A stretch of DNA of 64,000 bases from GCA-2687025 sp964473525 (lineage in GTDB: Bacteria; Poribacteria; WGA-4E; GCA-2687025): NCBI GenBank assembly GCA_964473525.1, contig CAYYPK010000021.1, forward strand, positions 49,520-113,519, given 5' to 3'. The stretch's first letter is position 1; the number at the start of each line of letters is the position of its first letter. Below are positions 41,956-50,322 of this stretch, piece after piece. Both the position numbers and the translations under genes were made by a program. A model generated the notes under the pieces. It made no database searches. It saw nothing but the letters and a program-made list of their open reading frames with translations, and was not told where the DNA came from.

Positions 41956-42792
41956 ATGGCGTCGGATCGCCGCTCCGAGCGGGTGGACATGCGGCGATGG
42001 GAGAACGGCGCTTCTGAGAGGACAGGCGACTGGCTCGCCGTCGAGGAACCCCTCGAGATCGTCGTCGAGCACGGGGGCGCCTCGCTGCCGTTGCTGACGA
42101 CGATGCGCACGCCCGGGAATGACACGGAGCTTGCCGTCGGATTGCTCCACGCTGAGCGCGTCGTGCGAAGGCGCGAGGATGTCCTCTCCGTGTCCCACAC
42201 GGACGACCCACGCGTTCCGCGAGAGAACCGAGAGAACCGTGTGATCGTACGACTGCATCTTGACTGCAATCTCCCCGAGCTGACGCGAGGCCGCCCGTTC
42301 CTGAGCTCGTCGGCATGTGGCGTGTGCGGCCGCGCGGTGGTGGAGGATCTCACCCGCGCGCTACCCGCGTTGCCGAGGACGCAGAGCGTCTCCGCTTCTG
42401 TCCTGAACGGGCTGGGCGCCCGGTTGCGCGAGGAACAGTCCACCTTCCACCGAACCGGAGGCATCCACGCAACCGGGCTGTTCGACCTGAATGGCGCTCT
42501 CGTCCTGCGTCGTGAGGACATCGGGCGGCACAACGCCACGGACGCCGTCGTCGGCGCCAGCCTGCTCGCCGGGCGCCTGCCGCTGGACGATCATCTCGTT
42601 CTTGTCACCGGCCGCGTGGGCTACGAGATCGTGCAGAAGTGCTGGGTGGCCGGCGTGACGGTGCTTGCCTCGATTGGCGCGCCGTCGAGTCTTGCCGTGG
42701 ACATGGCGCTCGAGGCGAACATGACGCTCGTCGGATTCCTACGCGATGGGCGGTTCAACGTATACTCGGCGCCGGGCCGGATTGAGCGGTAG
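41956..42792 (+). CDS. fdhD: Formate dehydrogenase accessory sulfurtransferase FdhD
   Basis: 278 residues. FdhD transfers sulfur to the molybdenum/tungsten bis-MGD cofactor so that formate dehydrogenase becomes active. The motifs RTPGNDTELAVGLLHAE, SACGVCGRA (redox Cys pair near residues 121 and 124) and LRREDIGRHNATDAVVGA are all intact. No formate dehydrogenase gene lies in this window, so its client must be elsewhere. Its stop lies 3 bp from the stop of the convergent minus-strand gene. Confidence 0.93.
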   Translation: MASDRRSERVDMRRWENGASERTGDWLAVEEPLEIVVEHGGASLPLLTTMRTPGNDTELAVGLLHAERVVRRREDVLSVSHTDDPRVPRENRENRVIVRLHLDCNLPELTRGRPFLSSSACGVCGRAVVEDLTRALPALPRTQSVSASVLNGLGARLREEQSTFHRTGGIHATGLFDLNGALVLRREDIGRHNATDAVVGASLLAGRLPLDDHLVLVTGRVGYEIVQKCWVAGVTVLASIGAPSSLAVDMALEANMTLVGFLRDGRFNVYSAPGRIER

Positions 42793-42795
42793 CGG

Positions 42796-45127
42796 CTAAG
42801 GCACGTACGTCGTGACCACGCCATCCAGCCGCGCGACTACGCCATGCCCCGGGATCACCACGCCGTCCACCTCGCGCGGCTCGTCGCCGAAGTTTGCCAG
42901 AATCTCGCCTGCTTCGCCGAAGGTGGTTTTCTGCGTCAGCCGGTCGTCAGTCAGCCACTTGAACTCAATGAGCGCCTCGAACGCGAGCCTGCGCAGCACG
43001 GGCGACAGGAAGGCGTAGTGCTTCGACATCCGCCGCCGATGCTTGCCGTACTCGTCTAGGTTCATGTGGTACATGGGTGGCGCGGCGTAGAGGGCCTCCA
43101 CCAGGGCCGTTGTCGTGATCTGGTCGGAGAACTTCAGGCTGGCGTATCCCCACTGATGCGTCGTGACGACCGAGTCGTGGAACGCCGTCTGGAACAGAGG
43201 CAGCCGGTAACGCGGGTCGAAGTACGGCAGTTGTAAGTCCGGCTTCAGCGGTACTTGCTTCGTGAACACCGCCGGGCCGTCCGGTGGCCAGTAGCCGCCG
43301 AGGTAGTACGGCGACTGCTTGTCCTTCAACGCGGGATCGCCCCATCCGATGACCGGCGTCGTCATGCCGTGGGCGAAGTGGATGGTCGAGGCGGCGTAGG
43401 CTGAACCACCTTCCGATCCCACGGCTGCGGCGCAGCCGTTCCCGCATGTCGTCCAGTTGCGTGGCGGGATGCAGAGGCGAGTAGTCGTCGAACAGCTCGC
43501 CGTACGCGTCGCAATCCACGAACCACGAGTTGTACGGCCGCCGCATGAGATCGACGATGCCGTTCACGCGCCGTTCCACATGCGGGCGCGCGGCTATGGG
43601 GCTGAGGTTGTACCCCTTCTGCTTGAACCCACGCTTGTGGGATCCATCCGCTCGGATGATTCCCCCCGTCTCGTAGAGTTCCCGGTCGAACTGCGCCGTC
43701 TCCCAGGTGTCCTCCTCGTCGGGGTCGTGAATGCTGTGGAAAGAGTCGTACGGGCCTATCAGATAGCCTGCGTCCTGCGCGCGGGCGATCGCCTCGGGAT
43801 GGCGGAACCCACCTTGCCAGGAGTCGAGACCTAGCCACAGGCGGTCGAAGCCGTCGGCGATGAACCGATCCATCATCTTCGTCGAGACCCCGTCGCCCCA
43901 TGTCTCTGGCGAAAGCAGTAGGTCGGGAACCGCCGCCGCCAGCAGCAGGCTGTTGAGTCTGTAGATGTCCGGTTCGCCTAGCGCGCCGCGGTCGCTCGTG
44001 AGGAGAGAGGCGACTTCGCTGCCAACCTCAAGGCCGCGCCACGCGGCCTCGTCGTAGTACTTCGGATCGCGTAGCGCCTCGCTGACGCCGTCCGTCAGGG
44101 CGTCCTTCAGGTACTTGTAGACGATGCCGTCTGCGTCGATCTCTCCCAGAGCGTCCCTGGCGTCGTCACTCAGCCGAGAAACGAGCCGCGCGACGGGCGG
44201 CGAGTCGGCGGCCCGCAGGGCAGCTACGAACGCGGGCCAGTCGCGGACATCGTGACGGGTAAGGAGCTTGTCGCCCCACAGGTAGATGTGCGCGGCGCCG
44301 AGCAGCTTCGCCGCATCAGGCGTGCGCTCGACCTTCTCGCGCATGGACACGAATTCGCCGCGTTCGATGAGCCACTCGCGGTAGTTGCGCGCCGGCTCAA
44401 CCGGCGACGGCCCGCCCAGACGGACGACGAAGCCGTACTCCTTGCGTTCCCAATTGCGGGTGAACTCGTGGGCGAAGCGGAGCGACATCCAGTCGCCGTC
44501 TTCCTCGAACCAGTAGGCGTTGTTCAGTTGGTTCGTCGCGATGTAGGTCAGCGTGTAGTCGCCGTAGTCGACGCCCCAGAACGGCATCGAGAGACCTTCG
44601 GTCGTGTTAGTCTTGCCGCGATCCACAAGGTAGCGCCGCCACTCCAGGTGGTCGCGGGGAACGTAGCTTCCCTCGTGCAGGGGCAGTATATATCCGCGGG
44701 CGGCATGGTCCACGACGTGCGGCCAGCGGAACTCACCCACGCGGTCCGACACGAACTGCACGGTCAGGTCGCCGCCGTCCAGGTCCAACGCGACGGAGAT
44801 GCCGACATCCGGCAGAGACCATGTTGCGCGGTTCCAGTCGAGTCTCTCGTCCGAGACGGGGCCAAGGCCCACCTGCGACTCCGCGACGACAACTTCACCA
44901 AGGCCGCGCGGCGTGGCTGTGATAGCCAGAGTCTCCGGCGACACGCGGATCGCCCACGTCTCGTTGTCCACGAGGAAGTCGGCGGCATTCGCATGGCAGA
45001 TCGCGGCGATGCAGAGGACGAACGCTGCGATGGTGGATGCGCTACGACAGGGCTTCCCGGCCGTGCGGCTCCATGAGGTCCATCGCCGGGCCGAGGGGGA
45101 CAACGCCGGTCGGATTGATGTCGTCAT
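42796..45127 (-). CDS. Exported GH101/GH129-like glycoside hydrolase, interrupted by a frameshift
   Basis: Two overlapping frames belong to one gene. The first (42965-45127) carries a signal-peptide-like segment (STIAAFVLCIAAICHANA), a beta-sandwich (VSPETLAITATPRGLGEVVVAE), and a TIM-barrel region with DRLWLGLDSWQGGFRHPEAIA and NSWFVDCDAYGELFDDYSPLHP. It then degenerates into Arg/Pro-rich residues. The second (42796-43422) continues sensibly with GSEGGSAYAASTIHFAHG and ends with the C-terminal sandwich. The switch lies near 43420-43450 and looks like one extra base. The barrel resembles GH101/GH129-like proteins, of moderate confidence. The start is uncertain; the ATG at 45127 overlaps the next gene by 86 bp. 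It may be a sequencing error or a recent pseudogene. Confidence 0.6.
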
Positions 45128-45974
45128 GCGTGATGTAGTAGTGCCTCTTGATGTGGTCGAAGTTGACGGTCTCCGCGATGCCCGGTTGCTGATAGAGATC
45201 GAGCATGTAGCCGTGCAAGTTCGGGTAGTCGACGATGCGGCGCAGGTTGCACTTGAAGTGACCGTGATACACGGCGTCGAAGCGGATCAGCGTTGGGAAC
45301 AGACGCCAGTCTGCTTCCGTGATGGCGCCGCCGACCAGGTAACGGCGCCTGGACAGGCGTTCTTCCAGGCGGTCGAGGGCGTCGAAGAGGGCGCGAAAGG
45401 CGGCTTCGTAGGCGTGCTGCGTGGATGCCATTCCACACCGATACGCGCCGTCGTTCACGTTCGGATAGATATACGCGTTGACCCGATCAATCTCCGGCTC
45501 CAGGTCGGGTGGCAGGAGATCCAGGTCCACGTCCGTGTGGTCGTCGAAGGCGCTGTTCAGCATGCGCATGATGTCTTCGTCGACGTTGCTGACGATGCGC
45601 TGCGTCCGCGTGTCCCACAGCACCGGCACCGTCACGCGGTCCTGGAAGCTAGGCCTCGTCGCAGCGTACGCCTGCTTCAAGTAGCGCCAGCCGTTGACGG
45701 GATCCTCGGAGTGGCCTGGACCAGCCCGGAACTCCCAGCCGTCCTGCTCGGTGCGAACCGGATCGACGACCGTCATGCCGATGGCGTCCTCAAGCCGTTT
45801 GAGCTTGCGAACGATGATCGTCCGGTGCGCCCAAGGGCACGCCAGGGATACATATAGGTGGTAGCGTCCGGCTTCCGCGGGATAGCCAGACGAGCCATCC
45901 CGAGTTACCCAATCGCGGAACTCGTCGTCCTGCCGGTCCCATTCCCCCTGCTCGGTCTCCTCGTTCTCGAACAT
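45042..45974 (-). CDS. yqjG: Glutathionyl-hydroquinone reductase (GST omega-like)
   Basis: 310 residues from the ATG at 45972-45974, where GGGAG sits 5 nt upstream; a start 12 codons further up is possible. It reduces glutathionylated hydroquinones. Motifs of the Xi-class GST/ECM4 family: RYHLYVSLACPWAHR with the active-site Cys, PVLWDTRTQRIVSNVDEDIMRM, YPNVNDGAYRCGMA, and the helical C-terminal domain with RLFPTLIRFDAVYHGHFKCN. It is complete and of typical length. The gene's 3' end overlaps the 5' part of the glycoside hydrolase-like gene. Confidence 0.9.
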   Translation of the reverse strand: MFENEETEQGEWDRQDDEFRDWVTRDGSSGYPAEAGRYHLYVSLACPWAHRTIIVRKLKRLEDAIGMTVVDPVRTEQDGWEFRAGPGHSEDPVNGWRYLKQAYAATRPSFQDRVTVPVLWDTRTQRIVSNVDEDIMRMLNSAFDDHTDVDLDLLPPDLEPEIDRVNAYIYPNVNDGAYRCGMASTQHAYEAAFRALFDALDRLEERLSRRRYLVGGAITEADWRLFPTLIRFDAVYHGHFKCNLRRIVDYPNLHGYMLDLYQQPGIAETVNFDHIKRHYYITHDDINPTGVVPLGPAMDLMEPHGREALS

Positions 45975-46129
45975 CACTACTCCCGTCTTCGACCCGTCGG
46001 TCTTTCCCACGCTCCATTGTGGGGCGCCAGCCCAGGCGATGCACGCATTTGGCGACCCGGCCGCGTGCGAGTCGGATGTCGGCGCACTATACTTCGCCTA
46101 ACCGCCCGGCGAAGTCTTGGAGATTCGAC

Positions 46130-46732
46130 ATGGACCGCGATGCGTTCGCCCTGAGCCTGTGTCTGATATGCGGCGTGGCGTGGCTGGCATGTGCTGCCCC
46201 GCGGAACCTCGTCGAGGGTGGTGGCGCCTCCGCGCCATCGTCCCAGTCCGTTGTGACGCTCAAGCACGACGACGGGACGATGGAGGGGAGGCGTAGCATC
46301 GCTGGGTCCGGTCATGCCGTGCTGTTCGACCGCCCGGACGGCGAGTGGGACGTTACGCGGGTGCAGGTCTACGGCAGCCGGTACGGCAATCCGCAGCCTC
46401 CCGACGAGGACTTTCAGGTCTACATCGCCGACGCCGACATGAACGTGCTCACGCAGGTCGGCGCCCCATATTCGCGGTTCACGCGTGGGCAGTGGGCGTG
46501 GGTCTTCGTCGACGTGCCACCCATGTCCGTTCCCGAGCAGTTCCACGTGTGCGTGACGTTCGATCCTCACCGGACGAAGGGGGTCTACGTCGGCTACGAC
46601 GAGAGCGTCACGGAGAGCCATTCGAAGCGCGCGCTACCTGGATCGCACGTCGGCGATGTCCAGGGCGCGTTCGACTGGATGATCCGCGCCGTCGTAGCGC
46701 CGCGGGTCGACGCCCACGCGGCGGCGAACTAA
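46130..46732 (+). CDS. Small exported beta-sheet protein, possible lipoprotein
   Basis: 200 residues from the ATG at 46130. The N-terminus is a signal peptide (LSLCLICGVAWLACA) ending at a Cys that could be lipidated, though the lipobox (WLAC) is imperfect. The mature domain has conserved-looking stretches LKHDDGTMEGRRSIAGSGHAVLF, VQVYGSRYGNPQPPDEDFQVYI and TKGVYVGYDESVTES. I recall similar stand-alone exported domains in Planctomycetes-like bacteria but no function. It ends 4 bp before the convergent HTH gene. Confidence 0.72.
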   Translation: MDRDAFALSLCLICGVAWLACAAPRNLVEGGGASAPSSQSVVTLKHDDGTMEGRRSIAGSGHAVLFDRPDGEWDVTRVQVYGSRYGNPQPPDEDFQVYIADADMNVLTQVGAPYSRFTRGQWAWVFVDVPPMSVPEQFHVCVTFDPHRTKGVYVGYDESVTESHSKRALPGSHVGDVQGAFDWMIRAVVAPRVDAHAAAN

Positions 46733-46735
46733 CGC

Positions 46736-47308
46736 CTACCGCGAGCCCGCCAAGTCCGCTGCCAACGCTTCGGCCACCACGAGCATGAGCTTGCCCTTCT
46801 CGGACAGCTCATACCGGTCCTGACCGCCCTTTGCGACGTACCCCTGGGCGTGGAGCTCGCCCATGTGGTGGTAGAACTGCCCCTCCGTGAGGTCGCTGGC
46901 GTCCCGCAACGCGCCCGCGCCCATGGGCGTGTCGTGGTGCAGCGCGCGCAACAGAACCACGCGCTGTCGGTTGCCCAACGGCGTGAACAGGCTTTCGATG
47001 GTCTCCGGTGGCTCCTCGCGATTCTGCTCCACGTCTGGTGTCGGGACGTAGAACACGGAGCGATCCGTGCTCAGCGTGCCCTTTCCACAGTACCCAGTCT
47101 CATGGGTGAAGATGCGCCCGCCGTGGGAGCAGAAGCCCTTCAGCTTCGTGACGGCGATGATGGATCGCTCGTCGTCCTGTCCTGCGGCCGGTTCCGGTTG
47201 GTCGGCGCCGACGCGCGCCTCGACCGCTTGGAGGCGCTCCGTCAGCGCCGCAACCGCGTCTCTCAGATCGCCGATGCCGCTGTGCGCGGTGTCTATCTGG
47301 GCGTTCAT
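46736..47308 (-). CDS. ArsR-type winged-helix transcriptional regulator
   Basis: 190 residues. A short coiled-coil start (DLRDAVAALTERLQAVEARVG) is followed by a small domain with Cys/His-containing KGFCSHGGRIFTHETGYCGKG, perhaps a metal or ligand site. The C-terminus is a winged helix: SLFTPLGNRQRVVLLRAL, ALRDASDLTEGQFYHHMGEL (recognition helix) and KGGQDRYELSEKGK (wing). The best candidate binding site is the palindrome at 47336-47355 in front of its own start. It probably represses or activates itself and possibly the upstream HEAT genes. Confidence 0.82.
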   Translation of the reverse strand: MNAQIDTAHSGIGDLRDAVAALTERLQAVEARVGADQPEPAAGQDDERSIIAVTKLKGFCSHGGRIFTHETGYCGKGTLSTDRSVFYVPTPDVEQNREEPPETIESLFTPLGNRQRVVLLRALHHDTPMGAGALRDASDLTEGQFYHHMGELHAQGYVAKGGQDRYELSEKGKLMLVVAEALAADLAGSR

Positions 47309-47335
47309 CGAGTCCTCCGTTCCCGTGGTTGTGCC

Positions 47336-47355
47336 ATGCTACTACGTAATAGCAT
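47336..47355. promoter_or_regulatory. 20-bp palindrome, candidate operator of the winged-helix regulator
   Basis: ATGCTACTACGTAATAGCAT is palindromic at 18 of 20 positions and centred about 38 bp upstream of the regulator's start codon. Its size and position suit a dimeric ArsR-like repressor controlling its own promoter. The half-site ATGCTA and its complement are exact. Confidence 0.6.
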
Positions 47356-47398
47356 AGCGCAGCCCTCTGCCGGCCGCAAGGTCTAAGAACGTCGTCAG

Positions 47399-50224
47399 TC
47401 AAAGGCTACGGCGCAGCTGGTTGAGGGCGGCGCGCGCCTCCACACGTGTCTTGTAGTCGCGGACGGTCAGATTCTCGCGAAGCAGGGCCTCGACCGAGGC
47501 GTCGCCGAGACGCGCGAGCCCACGCGCCGCCGCCCGTCGGATGTCCGGTTCTGCGTCGGCGAGCGCCTGATTCAGGGCATCAACGCATATCGCGCGGCTC
47601 CCCGTGTCGTCGTTCAGAGGGAGATCTTGGCCCGCGAGCGCGTCGACCGCATGGAGGCGCACCCGCGCGTCCGCATCCGCAAGGGCCATGGCGAGGACAT
47701 CTACGCGCCCTTCCTGGCTCGCGATCGACACTGCGCGCTTCCGCACGGCAGGATGCTTGTGGCGCAGGCGATCCGCCAAAACCTCCCCGCGTAACATCAG
47801 TGCCAAAGCGGGAGCCTTGGCGCCGCTCCAAGTGGACTCGTCGTTGGCGTCCATACCGTTCAGCGCGTCCCAACGCAGGAAACGGATCACGTTGTCGTCG
47901 CCCAGTTCCGCGAGCGCCCGCGCCGCCGCCATGTGACCATCGTTGAGGGCTCTCCGACGGAGGGGCGCAATGGCACGGCGATCCCCCAGCTTCCCGAGTT
48001 GTTCGGCTGGTAGGTCGTGCCTGCCGTCCAGCATGCCGACCCACACGGGTACGACCTCCGGCGTGTCGAATTTGGCAAGCGCCATGAGTGCATGCCCTGC
48101 CATGTGTTGCTTCCTGCGTAAAACTCGTCGCTGCTTGCGTAGCCCAGCGACAGCGACAAGGGCGTCTATCGCGCGTGGATCCCTCAACTCCCCGAGCATG
48201 TAGCAGATTCGCACTACGCGCGCGGAATCCTTGCTTGTGAGCGTGTCGACATCCAGCCGCGACACCAGCCTGTCGACCTGCTCGTCAGGGGGAGGTTGGA
48301 CCACGAACTCCACCCAGTTGGACCGGACGACGGGCAACGGCCCGCCAGCCATCGCCTCCCGCAGACGTCGGTCATGCTCCGGTCTTCCGTAGATGAGCTG
48401 CGCGCGGTACGCGCCGGGCTGTGCGGGTCGGCAGTGCTTGCGCAGGTCGATCTCCGCGGAGACGCGGTCGCCCGGCTCCAACGTCTGGGCGAGATCCAGC
48501 CGCACGTAGCCACCTGGGCCCGAGCGGTGTGTATGACTCGGTCCAATGACCCAGTCAGGGCTACGCGCATGCTCGATGTACGTCCGTCGGTCGCCGTCCG
48601 GCATCACCAGATCGATGCTGAGGTACTTCGACATGTCCTCCGCGCTATCGAACAGCCGCTTATAGAGGAGTATGGGCTTGGCGCCGCTGTTAACCAGCTC
48701 GACCGCCATCGTAGCCGGGGCGTTGTACGCATACGACAGGCGATCCGTGGAGATGCGTATCTCCAGCCCTTCGGGCATGTCCGCGGTGATGGCGCCACGC
48801 GGCCGCGAGCGCGGCAGAGGAACCTTCCGTTGTACCTCCGGGTCGCTAGCCGCCAGGAGTGTCGTTAGGAGCGCCTGCGCGCGGGGCGAAGGATTGGCGT
48901 CGACGCGGGACACGTAGTTCCCGTAGTGCACTGCCGCGTCGATGGTTTTGTCACGGGCCAGAACTAGCCAGTAGGGCTCGGCCTCCTCCGGCAGCGCCTC
49001 AGAAATCTCGGCGAGCGCTCTCAGGGCAGCCGCGCGGTGCGGGTACCCACGGTCAGATGCCAGACCAGCGATGTCCCGGAGCGCCGCTCTGTCGTGATAC
49101 GAGGCCAAGGCCTGTAGCGCCTCGCGGTGGCTGTGCGGTTGGAGGACGCCTTGTCGCAGGTACGCTCTTCCCTCGGGTCCGAGAGACGCCAGGATATCAG
49201 CGAGAGCCCTGCGCAGCCGCGCGTCAGCGTTGTCGGCTGAGTACCGCTCGATGGTGGCGCCCGCGTCGAGCAAAGCCGCGCCATACAGGTGAACGTGCTC
49301 GATGGACGGGGGGACGCCATCCCATCGCGTCGGGCCGCCGCCTCTGTGTATGGCGGTGAGCGCCGCGTTGAGATTGGTGGGACGCGCCCGATCCGCGTGC
49401 AGGTCGCCGCCCAGCAGATATGGCACGAGCCGTGCGCCCAGCACGTGTGGCAGATTCGTCATCGTGACGGCGTCGTTCGTGCTCCGCAGCGCTGTCGCCA
49501 GGACCTCACCAACGCGTTCGTCGTCGATCGCGACCAGGGCGGAAATGACCCTCGCATAGCCCCACTTGCCTATCAGCGCCTTCGGCGGCACGGCTTCGCA
49601 CGCCTGCATTAGTAGCGGGACGGCGTCGCGGTCGCCGGCCTCGACGAGGCACAACGCGGCGAACGCCGCGGCAGCGTCCGGCGCGCCCTCGGTAGCGACG
49701 AATCGCCACACGCGCGGCAGCGCCCGCGCCTCCTGGTAACCGAGCAGGCGCTGTACGCGGTCGTCGTAGATGTCCTTGGCAGCGGTGTGGGACAGCGATT
49801 CCACCAGGATGTCCGCCATGGCGCCGGGAAACAGACGCCCCATCGCGTCGTCCATCATGTGTCTTACGCTCTCGTGCTGTTCCGCGAGCAACGCCCTTCT
49901 CAGCGGCTCCCGGACGCTTTCGTCCGCGAAGTCGTTGAGCAGGCCCACGGCGTCGAGTCGCACGATGCGTTGGTCGGAATGCAGGGCGTCGACAAGGACG
50001 CCGCTGGCGTCGTCCCCGAGGGTCCATAGGTCGTATCGCGCCTCCCCACGTCGCGCTAAGCCGAAGCCTCCGCCCTTGCGGTATCCGTCGGGACCGGTCA
50101 GCAGTCGCAAGACGCCGGACGCAGTCAGCTCACGGGCCCTGGCGCCGTCGTCCGCGTCCGCGGCGCCGAGTGCGGCGATGACGCACAGACTCGCCACACC
50201 AAGACGCAAGCAGCGGCCATTCAT
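47399..50224 (-). CDS. Large exported HEAT-repeat protein, paralog 1
   Basis: 941 residues with a signal peptide (LGVASLCVIAALGAADA). Helical HEAT-like repeats fill residues about 30-470 (ASGVLRLLTGPDGY, EARALPRVWRFVA). A beta-sandwich domain spans about 490-650 (LEIRISTDRLSYAYNAPATMAVELVNSG). A second HEAT block follows (LGELRDPRAIDALVAVAGL, KLGDRRAIAPLRRRALNDGHMAAARALAELGDD, AEPDIRRAAARGLARLGD). It is collinear with the next gene (50323-53085). Function is unknown; a periplasmic or surface scaffold is the simplest reading. Confidence 0.8.
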   Translation of the reverse strand: MNGRCLRLGVASLCVIAALGAADADDGARARELTASGVLRLLTGPDGYRKGGGFGLARRGEARYDLWTLGDDASGVLVDALHSDQRIVRLDAVGLLNDFADESVREPLRRALLAEQHESVRHMMDDAMGRLFPGAMADILVESLSHTAAKDIYDDRVQRLLGYQEARALPRVWRFVATEGAPDAAAAFAALCLVEAGDRDAVPLLMQACEAVPPKALIGKWGYARVISALVAIDDERVGEVLATALRSTNDAVTMTNLPHVLGARLVPYLLGGDLHADRARPTNLNAALTAIHRGGGPTRWDGVPPSIEHVHLYGAALLDAGATIERYSADNADARLRRALADILASLGPEGRAYLRQGVLQPHSHREALQALASYHDRAALRDIAGLASDRGYPHRAAALRALAEISEALPEEAEPYWLVLARDKTIDAAVHYGNYVSRVDANPSPRAQALLTTLLAASDPEVQRKVPLPRSRPRGAITADMPEGLEIRISTDRLSYAYNAPATMAVELVNSGAKPILLYKRLFDSAEDMSKYLSIDLVMPDGDRRTYIEHARSPDWVIGPSHTHRSGPGGYVRLDLAQTLEPGDRVSAEIDLRKHCRPAQPGAYRAQLIYGRPEHDRRLREAMAGGPLPVVRSNWVEFVVQPPPDEQVDRLVSRLDVDTLTSKDSARVVRICYMLGELRDPRAIDALVAVAGLRKQRRVLRRKQHMAGHALMALAKFDTPEVVPVWVGMLDGRHDLPAEQLGKLGDRRAIAPLRRRALNDGHMAAARALAELGDDNVIRFLRWDALNGMDANDESTWSGAKAPALALMLRGEVLADRLRHKHPAVRKRAVSIASQEGRVDVLAMALADADARVRLHAVDALAGQDLPLNDDTGSRAICVDALNQALADAEPDIRRAAARGLARLGDASVEALLRENLTVRDYKTRVEARAALNQLRRSL

Positions 50225-50322
50225 CGTCGTTCTCCACGTATGCCGGTCGGTACATCACCCGTGTCCCGCGCGACCCGACCTCGTGTTCGTCCAGCTTGCT
50301 CACGCGTAGGCTGCGTGAGACA

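Noticed and set aside
41956..42792. Possible formate dehydrogenase operon around fdhD
   Set aside because: No dehydrogenase or molybdopterin gene flanks it in this window.
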